This document shows, piece by piece, positions 37,201 through 44,346 of a stretch of DNA of 64,000 nucleotides; position 1 is the stretch's first letter, and every line of letters begins with the position of its first letter. Made by a program: the position numbers and the translations under genes. The stretch comes from Amborella trichopoda (Eukaryota; Streptophyta; Magnoliopsida; Amborellales; Amborellaceae), in NCBI RefSeq assembly GCF_000471905.2, contig NW_006498150.1, positions 1,049,299 through 1,113,298 of the forward strand, written 5' to 3'. A model generated the notes under the pieces. It saw only the letters and a list, made by a program, of their open reading frames with translations, had not been told where the DNA came from and made no database searches.

Positions 37201-40200
37201 CTATGCCCCAACATCAACCAATGGTCATGGTTGGGCGAGGAAAGGGTGTAGGACCATGAGGGGATAAAAGGGGCAAAATAATGTAATTAAGGAAATTATT
37301 TTGGGCTTTTATGTTTTATTTTAGTTGTTATTTTTTATTTTGTTAACGGCAGGATTATTCATTTATTTGAAAGTAACAACTGATGGCTAAAATTAAATAG
37401 AATGTATAGCTACTATTCTATAGGGGTTTTTGGGGTTTTGAGTTTGCTTAAATACTTGTTACTGAAGGATTCTAGGGCAGATTTGTTACTTTTGGTTTGA
37501 GAACTTCGAGTTAATAGAGCTTCACGTGGATTCCTCATTGCCTTAGCTAGTTTTCTTCCTTCTCTACTCCTTTCTCCCTTTAAGGCTTGTTATTTGCTCA
37601 ATTTTGGCGAATTAACACACTAATTTGAGAAAGAATAATCCCTAGTTTGCAGGTTACGAAGCATTCAAAAGTGGAACCCCAGTAAGATTTGAACTTGTTA
37701 ACTCAAGTAGTTCAAGCCTTAGAGAGTACATAAATATCATACAGAAGGTCGGCGAGCTTTAGCGTGGAAGGAATCTAGAGACCAGCATCAAAGATCAAGG
37801 CAACAATGGCGATGGAAGTAACTTGCATATTGTCTTAACCAACCTTGGGCAGCTCCAACTAATGATGAATCTAATAATCAAATTCTTCGATTGTTGGAAA
37901 GAGAAAGGGAATATGAATAAGTATTGTTATACCAGAATTCCATCGTCGGCTTCATGTAGATGATTTTCTTGATTGGCTTAGTGAAGTTGAGAAAGTATTT
38001 GAATATGAAAATATAGCTGATCACAAAAAGGTAAAATTATTCACCAAAAAGAAAAGGGGTAAAATTAATATCTCCTAAAATTTTCTAGTCATGCTTTGGC
38101 ATGGTGGGGATGATTTACAGTAGGATCCTCTTCGACAAGGCAAGAAGAAAATTAATTCATGGGACAGGATGAAGACGAAGCTACGTCAAAAGTTCTTACT
38201 AGTTAGCTATGTCAAAATCTCAAGCAAGGGGAAAAACTGGTGAGCACATTGAAGAGTTTCTACTTTGACATCTAGCGAGTTTACAGGAATTTTGAGGATC
38301 AAAAGGTAAGTCGTTACTTGGATGGGCTAAATCAGGACATCCAAATGAATTGGCATTTAAAGATGTTTATAAGATTTCTAATGCCTACATATGGGCCCTA
38401 AAGGTAGAAGAATTCTTAAATTTAGTCCTTAGGAGTAAGGGATCAGTCTCAAGTGCCTCTACTTCAGAATCAGGGCAACAAGGCATGACTAATCAAAGGT
38501 TACCAATCAGGCACGGGAACCAAGCCTCTCAATGTTTCCAAACTAGGCCACATCCAACTTAAAGGGAAGCGGTGTTGGACGAGGGATAGCAACACCTAAA
38601 ACAAAGCATTGAGATATTCAAACTGTGCTTTTCAGGTGCCAACTACTCGGGCATAAAGCATATAATTAACCTTCCTGTCAACCTAATGTGAAAGTCGATT
38701 TAGTAGAAGAAAATTATGGTGTAAAAGATGATAAAGAGCAAACATAAGAGGAAAAGGGTGATATTGGGACAAGCTAGTCCTATGAAGAACCTAACCCTCT
38801 CACAAGGATCAATGAGAATTTGTATGGAGACAAAGGGAGTGAAACCCTAGTCGTCTAGTGATCATGCTCTCAACAGTCAAAACTATTTAATGAAGATAAG
38901 TGGCTGCAGCAAAATATTTTTCTAAACACTTGACATCAATTGCATTGAGGAAGACGTCGCGTATAGAATTAGAGCTAGGTAGACGAAGTGGAGAAGAGCT
39001 TCTAAAGTCTTAAGTGATTGTCAGGTACTGATGAAAATAAAGGCAAAGTTCTATAGAAGGGGATGAACTATTGGATAGTCAAGAAACAACATATTCATAG
39101 AACGAGTGTAGTTGAGATAAAGATGTTGAGATGGATGAGTGTCAAGACAAGACAGCATAGAATTCAGAATGAATGCATCTGAGGGAACTTAAGGGTGGCT
39201 TCAATAGGCCATAAGATGGGGAAAATAGACTTAAGTAGATTGGCCATGTGCAGCTTGGTCATGTGCAGCTTGACAAGAACAACACCGATTAGGAGGAGCG
39301 ATTTGGTTCAAGTAGAAGGCTCTAAAAGGGCAAGGGCAAGGTCCAAAAGGACATAGATGGAAGTAGTGATAAGAGATATGGTGACCTATGGTCTGACTGA
39401 GGGTATAACCCTTGATAAAGCAGAATGGCAGAACAGGATTCATGTAGCCGACCCCAAATAGTTGGGATGAAGCTCAAATGATAATGATGATGATGACTCG
39501 ACATCATCTACAAATTATGCATAACTAGTTGATGGTGGGGATAGTGAAAATACCATGTCCAGGGAGATGGTAGAAAAACTTAAATTAAAGGAGCACAAAC
39601 AAATTCAACAGTTCAAGTATGGAGGCGAGGTATTAGTTCTTACTAGATGTTTAGTTTCTTTTTATATTGCCACAACTTATAAATATAAAGTATGGTGCAA
39701 TGTAGTGCCCATGGATGCATGCAAATTATGCATGTCCAGGGGATAGTGATGATGATTATGATGACTCGACATCATCTACAAATTATGCATAACACTAGTT
39801 GATGGTGGGGATAGCGAAAATATCTATCCAGGGAGATGGTGGAAAAACTCAAATTAAAGGAGCACAAATAAATTCAACAGTTCAAGAAAGGAGGCAAGGT
39901 ACTAGTTCTTACTTGATGTTTAGTTTCTTTTTTTATTGGCATAACTTATAAAGATAAAGTATGGTGCGATGTAGTGCCCATGGATGCATGCCACATCTTG
40001 CTTGGTAGACCATGACTTTATGATCGGATATGGTGCATAAGACCAAGTCAAACACTTACTCCTTTGACAAATATAATATTAGCATCACACTCCACCCTAT
40101 GAAGTAACTTTCTACACCCAAATCCACTGAGAAGCAAGTACAAAATTCCTTAATGTGCACAAATTAAAAGAGGACAGTAAGGATATGAATGTAATTAGTG

Positions 40201-43200
40201 TTGCTTGCAAGAGAAAATTCCGCACCTACATCATTTCTAATTCTCTAGAGCTTCTACTTGAGAAGTATAACGACTTAATGCTAGAAAATTTGCCTACTAG
40301 ACTTCCACCAATGAGAAATATCCAACATCACATTGATTTGGTGCATGGAATGAGCCCTATGGAACATGAGGAGCTGCATAGGCAAGTTGCTGATTGGTTT
40401 AAAAGGGGCCTGATTTGGAAAAGGATGTCACATGGACGGTCAATGGAGGATGTGTATATAGTCGAACGATTAAAAAAAAATTACTATCAAATACCAATTG
40501 CCCATACTTAGGCTCAACAGCATGTTAGATATGCTTCATTGGGAAAAACTTTTCTCAAAGATTGATTCAAGGAATGATTACCATCAAATCTGGATTTGTC
40601 CTGGGGATGAAAGGAAGAACACATCTAAATCTCGGGATGGACTTTATGAGTGGTTGGTGATGCTATTCAAGCTTTCTAATGTACCAAGCACTTTCATGAG
40701 CCCAATGACTGAGGTACATCATTCTTTTATTGGTAAAGTTGTTGTGGTTTACTTTGATGATATCTTTGTTTCCAATTCTAACTCAAATCATCATCTTAAC
40801 CATTTGGAACAAGTCTTTGACACACTAAGGAATAATTTTTTTTTAAGTTTAAAAAAATTGCTCCTTCGTGACAAATAATGCCATCTTTTTGGGGTACATC
40901 ATCTCATCCAAGGGCATTAAGGTGGACCAAGAAAAGTGAAGGCTATAGCTAGGTCGCTTGTGCTAAAGTTACTCACTAAAGTGTGTTCTTTTCATGGCCT
41001 AGAGACCTTTTATTGCTGCTTTTTCTGAAATTTCAGCACATCAATAGCAGCAGTGACTGATTGCATGAGGGTTGGAAGGTTTTCATAAAGTTCTGTTGCT
41101 GATAAGAGCTTCAACTTAATTAAACAAAAGATGATACACACGTCAAAACTTGCATTACCAGATTTTTTCCAAGGTGTTAAAGTTGAAATCAATGCATCGA
41201 ACATTGGCATAGGGGCAATTATAAGTCAAGAGGGCTGAGTAGTGGCTTTCCTTAGAAGTTGAATTATGCACGTAAGAACTATTCAATCAATGACCTAGGG
41301 TTTTATGCAATAATGCACATGTTGCATTATTGGAGGCACTACTTGACTCATAGGGAGCTTATTCTATACTCAGTTATCAAGCACTTCGGTTCTTGAACTC
41401 CCAAAATAAGTTAAATGGGCATCATGCTAAGTGGATAGCCTTCCTTCAAGTATATACCTAACTTGCTAAAGCACAATGTTGGAACCTAAAATAAGGTAGC
41501 TGATACTTTAAGGAGAATGGTGGATTTGCTTGGAATGGCCATGGAAGAAGAGGGATTTGAAATGATAGAAAGCACAAGGATGATCTAATTTTCAGCAAGG
41601 TCCTAGAAAGATGTATGGAAGGACGAGACCCCTTGGGGGAGTACCTAATGTCTGATAGTTATTTATTTAAGGGTGTACGATTATGTATACCTAAGTGCTC
41701 CCTAAGGGACAAGATAATTATGGAACTTTATGGTGAGGCTTAGGTGGGTAATTTGGGAGAGATGAAACTTCAGATGTGATAGAAGAAAAATATTTTTGGC
41801 CACGCATACAAAGGGATGTTCAGATATTTGTGACCTAATGTCGAATCTGCCAAGTATCCAAAGGTCAAACAAAAATACAAGTCTTTATACTCCCCTTTCT
41901 ATTCTAGATACCCCCATAGGTTGAAGTCTCTATGGAGTTTGTACTAGGACTCCTGTGAATCACACGAGGTATGGAGTATTTTTGCTTTTGTTTATTGATT
42001 TTCCAAAATGGCACATTCTATTCCTTGTGCAAAACCTATGGATGCCACAGACATTGCTAATATCCTTTTACAAAAGATCGTGAGGCCACACGATAACCCC
42101 AAGTCTATTACATCTGATTGGGACAAAGTTTTTGAGTCCTTTTTGGCACACTCTACCAAAGCACCTGAACGAAGCTTCAATTTTCTAGCGATTATCACCC
42201 TCAAATAGATTAGCAAAAGAAAGTCTTGAATAGGAGCTTTGGTAACCTCTTGAGAAGTGTTGTTGGGGATGACATATCTTAATGGAACCTTGCTTTAAAG
42301 TAGCTGAATTTGCTTACAACAATTCGGTTTATCAGCCGACGAGAAAATCACCATTTGACATTGTTAATGGGAGGATTCCTAACATGTGCTCAACCTCTAA
42401 CGCCATTACCAATGGAAGGCAAGGTGAGTGATGATGTCAATGCTTTTACTGAGCATCTCAAGACTTGCAACCCCAAATCAAAGAGAAAATAGAAAGAAAG
42501 TAATGCAAATTATCAAGATGCTTCAAATGAGTATCGAAGAGAGAAAATTTTCAAGGAGGGTGACTTATTAATGGTATACTTGTGAAAAGAGAGGTTTCCA
42601 CTGGGAACCTACAATAAGCTCAAGTCCCAGAAGGTGCGTCCCCCTGCCAAATTTTGAAAAAATAGGGGAATAGTGCGTAAGAGGTGGAATTACCAAACGT
42701 ATTAGATATCTTACGATATTTAATGTTGTTGGTTTATTTAAATTTCAAAGAGACCCTCTATAAGCCAAAGAAGAAGTAATCGTTGAAATAATTAAACAAT
42801 TACCAAGAAAGAAAGATGAAGAAATTGAGCGAGTTTTGAAGACCCAAAGCTTTCAAACTTGAAACGGTTCATATCACCAACATCTAGTCAAATGGAAGAG
42901 CAGACCACATTCCTACAGCACGTGGATTTCTGAGAAAGAGTTCAACAAGGAGGATCCAGATTTATACTGCCTTTATATCAAAGACAACTCACTAAAATCA
43001 AGTTCCTTTCAAGTGGGGCTAAATGATTCATGTAGGCCTCAGTCACAACCAATTGGCTGGCAAGGAAGATGGCTAGAATTAAATAGAATAGATGGATAGA
43101 ATTTATTATGAGATATTAGGGTTTTGAGTTTGTTAAATACTTGTGAAAAAGGGTTTTGGAGCAGGGTTTTGAGTTTGCTTAAATACTTGTTATTAAGGGT

Positions 43201-43800
43201 TTTGCGGCATATTTATTACTTTTGGTATGAGAACTTTGGAGGTGGATTCCTCGTTGTCTTTGCTAGTTTTCTTCCTTCACCACTCCTCTGTTTTCCTTAA
43301 GGTTTGTTATTTTGTTTAATTTTGACGAATCAAGGTGTTGATTTAAGAAAAATAAAACATCAAGTTGCCTCAAAAACCTGTGGGATGCCTTCTTTTGAAA
43401 TCTATTGTAAATTACATTCTTAATATATACAAAAGTTAACATTTCTTCAAAAAGACAAAAAGTTGCCTCAAAAACTTTTAAAAAACAAGATGTGACATTT
43501 TTTTCTTGAAGAGTGAGATACAACAGGAGTTCCAATCAAAAGCAGAGGTTTAACGACAACACAAAGAAGAGAAGAAAAAATCATGAGAATTCAAATAGCA
43601 GAGGAGAGTATTCAGAATAGCCAAATGAGCACATTAAGATGTAGTACCTCCCACAGATGATGGTGAGAAAGAAGGGCGTGGTAACAAGATGGACTGAGAA
43701 GCAACAGAGTGCAGAGGTCCCTGAGACCTAGCCTCTGCCTCTGGCTAACTAACTGCAACACTCGAGGAACTATCTCTTTGTTCCACGCCTCCTCTTCCAT
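6186..43800 (-). CDS. F-box/LRR (RNI-like) protein gene, 5' six exons
   Basis: The gene encodes the N-terminal half of a plant F-box protein with leucine-rich repeats, the kind that recruits targets to an SCF ubiquitin ligase; the target is unknown. The joined exons total 566 nt (about 189 codons) and stay in frame. Read in order, they give an F-box-like start ([12 protein letters not shown]), then [66 protein letters not shown] and [17 protein letters not shown]. This is the conserved motif order I know from Arabidopsis At3g58530 and its rice homologues, which are about 350-370 residues long. The C-terminal LRRs are off the left edge. Introns are 10.8 kb, 16.6 kb, 298 bp, 184 bp, 9.2 kb and at least 6.2 kb. 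All have GT-AG ends, and the long ones are filled with transposons. No stop or frameshift is seen in the exons, so the gene looks functional. Confidence 0.9.
6321..6779. mobile_element. MULE-type MITE (459 bp)
   Basis: The left end reads GGGAATATTATGTGAACCCC. The right end, reverse-complemented, reads GGGAAAATTATGTAAAGTGCC. The flanking 9-mers TAGAAGAAA and TAGAGTGAA match at 6 of 9 positions, a possible decayed Mutator-type target duplication. There is no transposase. It sits 64 bp 3' (in genomic coordinate) of exon 6, inside intron 5. Confidence 0.6.
7115..7205. repeat. TA and TG microsatellites
   Basis: A (TA)n run at about 7115-7147 is followed by a (TG)n run at about 7183-7205. They abut the 5' end of the RTE remnant. 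Confidence 0.95.
7213..8236 (+). pseudogene. RTE-type LINE, 5'-truncated, decayed reverse transcriptase
   Basis: This is the C-terminal part of an RTE-clade non-LTR reverse transcriptase. Over several frames it reads a D-M-Y-D-G-A block, then [13 protein letters not shown], then [12 protein letters not shown] (the family's FADD motif with A changed to V), ESKGF-like and [10 protein letters not shown], then the conserved 3' domain with [10 protein letters not shown] and EWWTRI. Stop codons (for example after NRSNF near 7613) and frameshifts break it. It ends with AATTAATTGAGAAAAGGCT and an ATGATGATGG tail typical of RTE 3' ends. Confidence 0.9.
8237..8710 (+). repeat. Tandem duplicate of the RTE 3' end
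   Basis: From ATTATGAGACCAGCTTTGCT (8241) onward this repeats 7766-8236, with an offset of about 475 bp. It includes the same 3' tail and the TGTGTGTGTATATATCT run. It has its own stops and small deletions (for example a TAA at the ADKEQ position). It is a diverged tandem copy, not a separate insertion, because the flanking GT/AT tail is copied too. Confidence 0.85.
8711..9178. other. AT-rich intronic spacer, nothing recognised
   Basis: No ORF or repeat was recognised. Confidence 0.5.
9179..9589. mobile_element. hAT-type MITE with perfect 8-bp target duplication
   Basis: The element is 9187-9581 (395 bp). The left terminus is CAGTGTTGTCA and the right terminus reverse-complements to CAATGTTGTCA. 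The flanks GTCTGTAT at 9179-9186 and 9582-9589 are identical, the 8-bp signature of hAT transposition. The interior is AT-rich with CGAAG/CTTCGG-type subterminal repeats and has no coding capacity. Confidence 0.9.
9590..9740. repeat. GT-rich microsatellite tract
   Basis: (GT)n occurs at about 9596-9620 and mixed GTGTGTGCGTGC at about 9675-9738. Confidence 0.9.
9741..10156. other. Pyrimidine-rich spacer, nothing recognised
   Basis: CCCC/CTCT-rich sequence including (CT)n near 10050-10068. The open frames are composition artefacts. Confidence 0.4.
10157..10621 (-). mobile_element. Solo LTR of the 19.6-21.6 kb retrotransposon family
   Basis: Along its length this matches the LTRs at 19619-20068 and 21123-21585. 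Shared landmarks include AAGCTAGGGTT, AGTGTCCAAA, CATATATCCTAACTTAA, AGTTTTACCC, GTGAACAGTA and TTTTGCCCT. There is no second LTR or internal region beside it. No clear target duplication was seen (CTTGA versus TCACT), so recombination to a solo LTR or a fragment are both possible. Confidence 0.85.
10622..14179. other. Intron 5 sequence, no gene recognised
   Basis: The segment is mostly unassignable. At 13449-13560 there is a short GCCTAGGCG-like tract starting CAAGGCTTTAAAG, resembling the end of another hAT repeat family but without a second terminus. Between 12300 and 13310 several 60-80 codon frames are open but show no recognised motif. Confidence 0.4.
14180..14960 (-). pseudogene. L1-type LINE remnant (zinc-binding RT domain region)
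   Basis: The minus strand gives [12 protein letters not shown], the usual motif before the zinc-binding domain of plant L1 reverse transcriptases. After frameshifts it gives [16 protein letters not shown] then [10 protein letters not shown], matching the C-x-x-C...H-L-F-x-H-C pattern. Upstream there is a degraded stretch with QAGGHLVW. No open frame survives. It lies 460 bp from exon 5. Confidence 0.65.
14961..15418. other. Intron 5, 5' end
   Basis: The sequence between the L1 remnant and the donor of exon 5 has no recognised feature. Confidence 0.5.
15419..15494 (-). CDS. F-box/LRR gene exon 5
   Basis: This 76-nt exon has an acceptor TGTATCTAG and a donor GTATAA. With the two bases of exon 4 it completes Arg and reads [20 protein letters not shown] then LSGCK, the family's next LRR. 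It ends in phase 0. Only a 184-nt intron separates it from exon 4. Confidence 0.93.
15679..15800 (-). CDS. F-box/LRR gene exon 4
   Basis: This 122-nt exon has an acceptor TTTTTGTAG and a donor GTAGGG. It reads [20 protein letters not shown] and continues to FSIYWNV plus two bases of an Arg codon. The donor at 15678 (not the GT four codons' worth of reading earlier at 15683) is chosen because only it keeps frame with exon 5 and gives the family's YWNVRVT. Confidence 0.93.
16099..16182 (-). CDS. F-box/LRR gene exon 3
   Basis: This 84-nt, 28-codon exon starts [20 protein letters not shown] and ends LKGK. The acceptor is TATCTGCAG and the donor GTAACA; phase 0 at both ends. Family members usually have about six more residues between LKGK-like and SL-like sequence at the next junction, so this junction is slightly short. 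Confidence 0.95.
16397..16663. mobile_element. hAT-like MITE (GGGTGGCAATGGGCC family)
   Basis: The element is 16405-16655. The left end TAGGGGTGGCAATGGGCC pairs with the right end, which reverse-complements to TAAGGCTGGCATTGACCC. The flanks AAAGTAAT and AAAGTGAC match at 6 of 8 positions, consistent with a decayed hAT target duplication. The interior is GC-rich with repeated GGCCTGGGC. It lies just downstream (genomically) of exon 3 in intron 2. Confidence 0.6.
17252..17337. other. Assembly gap (86 N)
   Basis: A run of N follows a C homopolymer; one further N is at 17350. The flanks contain GGGTCCAGACCCG- and GGTCAGGTC-type sequence resembling another hAT-like repeat whose ends cannot be defined. 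Confidence 0.99.
17351..19618. other. Intron 2 sequence, no gene recognised
   Basis: No coding feature was recognised. At 19152-19278 a 63-bp unit (AAACCTCTGACTASGGTTACC and on through GACACAACC) is present in two tandem copies. Confidence 0.5.
19619..20068 (-). repeat. 3' LTR
   Basis: A 450-bp LTR starting TGGAGGGC on the minus strand and ending in TTTTCCTGCA. It matches the other LTR at 21123-21585. Confidence 0.88.
20260..20850 (-). pseudogene. Acidic ORF inside the LTR retrotransposon
   Basis: One reading frame runs for about 196 codons with a single TGA (near 20656). It is rich in Asp and Glu (for example [27 protein letters not shown]), with repeated P-I-F-D-x-Y- and P-I-Y-D-like phrases. 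Similar acidic F-D-x-Y repeats occur at the end of polyproteins of some plant Ty3/gypsy elements. This suggests that the element is a deletion derivative keeping only the polyprotein tail; this assignment is tentative. Confidence 0.5.
21123..21585 (-). repeat. 5' LTR
   Basis: A 463-bp LTR directly followed on the minus strand by the Met-tRNA primer-binding site. The two LTRs are clearly diverged from each other, so the insertion is not recent. Confidence 0.88.
21591..23119. other. Intron 2 sequence, nothing recognised
   Basis: No coding feature was recognised. There is AT-rich sequence with some CA/CT-rich patches around 22350-22720. Confidence 0.4.
23120..23333 (+). pseudogene. ndhC: Nuclear copy of plastid ndhC 5' end (NUPT)
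   Basis: From ATG at 23176 the frame reads [20 protein letters not shown], then [18 protein letters not shown], a stop, and then [13 protein letters not shown]. This is the start of plastid NADH dehydrogenase subunit 3 (NdhC), an inner-helix protein of the chloroplast NDH complex. The preceding AGGAGTACATCT also looks like the plastid leader. Codon 39 is TAA (23290-23292) where the plastid gene has a Glu codon, and similarity ends abruptly near 23333, so this is a dead transferred fragment of about 54 codons. The left limit is uncertain. Confidence 0.88.
23334..23879. other. Purine-rich segment (possible 3' end of the L1)
   Basis: GA-rich on the plus strand (GAGAGAGAG, AAAGAAGAAAAAG). It directly follows, on the minus strand, the RNase H end of the L1 at 23880, so it may be that element's 3' UTR. 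No poly(A) boundary was found. Apparent ORFs are pyrimidine/purine composition artefacts. Confidence 0.4.
24363..24409 (-). mobile_element. Micro-insertion with 13-bp target duplication and poly(A)
   Basis: A perfect 13-bp repeat TTTTGAGGTCTCT (24363-24375 and 24397-24409) flanks 21 bp. On the minus strand the insert reads CTTTTTATC followed by twelve A. This has the look of an extremely 5'-truncated retroposed tail (LINE- or SINE-mobilised) inserted in the RNase H region of the host L1. Confidence 0.75.
25912..27189 (+). pseudogene. Nested L1-type LINE, 5'-truncated, plus strand
   Basis: The insertion is bounded by CAATGACAAAA (25901-25911) and CAATGGCAAAA (27190-27200), an 11-bp target duplication with one change. 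It ends in AAAAAAAA (27182-27189). It encodes the zinc-binding RT domain: [27 protein letters not shown] and [15 protein letters not shown], in frame from 25947 to 26396. An RNase H domain follows: [12 protein letters not shown], stop at 26549, [26 protein letters not shown] and [11 protein letters not shown], ending at 26899. An extra A at about 26514 shifts frame before NFDG. A 290-bp 3' UTR with TC-rich sequence follows. The whole copy is much better preserved than its host. Confidence 0.92.
28433..28893. mobile_element. hAT-type MITE, GGATCC-rich, nested in the host L1
   Basis: The element is 28441-28885 (445 bp), flanked by AAGATCAT and GAGATCAT (7 of 8 identical). The ends read TAAGGCTGAGAATGGG and, reverse-complemented, TAGGGTTATGAATTTATG. 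Two GGATCC/CGGATC-rich arms (28450-28615 and 28712-28860) flank an AT-rich core. Removing the element rejoins the L1 endonuclease frame (…[17 protein letters not shown]), which proves insertion into the LINE. Confidence 0.85.
29151..32747. other. Intron 2 sequence, no gene recognised
   Basis: Repeated GATCCC/GATCTC strings are scattered at 29110-29230, 29510-29570 and 31230-31400. Several 60-90 codon frames are open, but none shows a known motif. The minus strand at 29900-30060 has a Ser/Arg-rich and Glu-rich open stretch of unknown nature. Exon 2 begins (3' side) at 32748. Confidence 0.4.
32748..32807 (-). CDS. F-box/LRR gene exon 2
   Basis: This is a 60-nt, 20-codon exon ([20 protein letters not shown]). 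The acceptor is ATCCTACAG and the donor GTTAGC. It starts and ends in phase 0. The peptide is a near-perfect match to the family's conserved block after the F-box. It sits alone between introns of 10.8 and 16.6 kb. Confidence 0.95.
32808..34426. other. Intron 1 sequence, no gene recognised
   Basis: AT-rich. At 33570-33670 there is a GGGCTGGGCTAAGG/ACCCGAGACCCC tract like those at 16.4 and 17.2 kb. Nothing else was recognised. Confidence 0.4.
34427..35940 (-). pseudogene. RTE-type LINE lacking its catalytic palm
   Basis: The minus strand starts near 35930 with [18 protein letters not shown] and a [13 protein letters not shown] block, the RTE N-terminal RT region. It continues to a MPDDWRK- and N-C-x-N-Y-x-G-like stretch, then jumps directly to [20 protein letters not shown]. 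The region that should hold the conserved FADD motif is missing. After that the thumb/C-terminal part is well kept ([40 protein letters not shown]). It is interrupted by the assembly gap at 34999-34714 and resumes with [20 protein letters not shown]. The 3' end carries AATTAATTGGGAAAAGGCTATGATGATGA, as in the 7-8 kb copy. Confidence 0.88.
34714..34999. other. Assembly gap (286 N)
   Basis: A run of N inside the RTE element. Open frames across it are meaningless. Confidence 0.99.
35941..37192. other. Intron 1 spacer with TA repeat and a MITE fragment
   Basis: There is (TA)n at about 35944-35962. At 36715-36780 the string GTATGACCCCCAAATTTTGCATA followed by CTTTCTTCATCYCRA matches the interior of the MITEs at 55.7 and 61.2 kb, so this is a fragment of that family. 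Nothing else was recognised. Confidence 0.5.
37193..37652 (+). repeat. 5' LTR of the chromovirus
   Basis: Starts TGATACAGCTATGCCCC and ends near TAGTTTGCA. It shares GGTTTTGAGTTTGCTTAAATA, TTACTTTTGGTTTGAGAACTT and GATTCCTCATTGCC with the right LTR. No standard primer-binding site was seen downstream. Confidence 0.75.
38928..39506 (+). mobile_element. RTE LINE 3' fragment inserted in the chromovirus protease region
   Basis: The insertion is 38939-39495 (557 bp), bounded by ACTTGACATCA (38928-38938) and ACTCGACATCA (39496-39506), 10 of 11 identical. It encodes the RTE C-terminal domain: GGAAGACGTCGC start, then L-V-Q-V-E-G and [13 protein letters not shown], in broken frames. It ends with ATAGTTGGGATGAAG and an ATGATGATGATGA tail. 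The 5' end is truncated. Confidence 0.9.
39488..40020 (+). repeat. About 268-bp tandem duplication of protease-coding sequence
   Basis: ATGACTCGACATCATCTACA at about 39493 recurs at about 39761, followed by the same protease sequence (GAGATGGTRGAAAAACT, GTATGGTGYGATGTAGTGCC). Copy 2 continues into CACATCTTGCTTGGTAGACC; copy 1 stops short of it. Copy 2 still carries a TGATGATGATTATGATGA remnant of the RTE tail, so the duplication happened after the RTE inserted. Confidence 0.85.
43024..43362 (+). repeat. 3' LTR of the chromovirus
   Basis: Starts TGATTCATGTAGGCCTCAG, matching the 5' LTR start. It then lacks about 150-170 bp present in the 5' LTR and carries a short internal duplication of GGGTTTTGAGTTTG. 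Confidence 0.75.
43363..43647. other. Intron 1, 5' end
   Basis: A short AT-rich stretch between the chromovirus and the donor of exon 1. No feature was recognised. Confidence 0.6.
43648..43800 (-). CDS. F-box/LRR gene exon 1 (start codon)
   Basis: This exon has 51 codons from ATG at 43800 to a donor GTACTA at 43647. It begins [18 protein letters not shown] and continues with an [18 protein letters not shown] F-box helix, ending LWE. It ends in phase 0, so LWE joins VLDLHEMN of exon 2 as in the family. The start is chosen because it is the first in-frame Met and matches the family's start position. Confidence 0.93.
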
Positions 43801-44050
43801 GAACTACTCCCTTCTCCCAGTTAATCGTATCTCCTGTGTCCAGCGAGATAGAGAGCGTCTCCTGGGTTGAGTTTAAGACTTTTGAGAGAGAGTTAAGCGT
43901 ACCTTCCGAGCTGAGCCGAGTCTTTTTTGTTGTGTTTAGAGAGAGATCCCTGCAACTCAGGGCAAGTGAAGAAACAAGTCCGGGCCGGTTCGATATTTTT
44001 GTCCCGGCACTCGGTACGAGTCCTCGCTCTGCTCTGCGGCCGTTATTTAC
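43801..44050 (-). promoter_or_regulatory. 5' leader of the F-box/LRR gene
   Basis: GC-richer than its surroundings (for example CGGCCGCAGAGCAGAGCGAGG on the minus strand), between the TATA box and the ATG. No upstream intron is evident. Confidence 0.45.
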
Positions 44051-44057
44051 TTATATA
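44051..44057 (-). promoter_or_regulatory. TATA box of the F-box/LRR gene
   Basis: The minus strand reads GGTATATAAGTAAATAAC, a good plant TATA box, about 250 bp upstream of the ATG at 43800. This would put transcription start near 44020 with a leader of about 220 nt. The segment between is unusually GC-rich for this window, as expected of a 5' leader. Confidence 0.5.
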
Positions 44058-44346
44058 CCATGCCAGCAAATTCTTTGAAGCTGCGCCGTATGTCGGCCAG
44101 AAACAACTTCAGCTAACCAAATGGCAGTGGCTACGAAATTTGATGGCTTGGACTGAGTCATAAAATTCGAAAAAACAAATTTAAAATTATGTATTTATTC
44201 AATGATTATTCATTTTGAAATTTAAAGGGCAATAATAGTTGCAACCCCTATTTACAAAAATTAAATTGACCCTCGGCAATCCCGAAAGTAATTTACATAA
44301 ACAATATTATCCTCATTTAGGAGTACAATTGACTTCTACTCCCTTA
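44058..44346. other. Upstream region of the F-box/LRR gene
   Basis: AT-rich, with no coding feature and no recognised repeat. Confidence 0.4.

Larger units (their letters stand above)
37193..43362 (+). mobile_element. Ty3/gypsy chromovirus, degenerate
   Basis: The order is: 5' LTR (37193-37652); gag (from 37932: [20 protein letters not shown]; zinc-knuckle remnant C-x-x-C-x3-G-H near 38625-38670); protease ([36 protein letters not shown] near 39970-40010); reverse transcriptase ([59 protein letters not shown] at 40740-40770); RNase H (41000-41520); integrase HHCC ([10 protein letters not shown] near 41840) and core ([25 protein letters not shown], 41930-42140); and chromodomain-like [20 protein letters not shown] (42885-42945). 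A purine stretch AAGTGGGGCTAAA precedes the 3' LTR (43024-43362). Frameshifts and stops are numerous. It lies in intron 1 of the F-box gene, in the opposite orientation to it. Confidence 0.9.
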
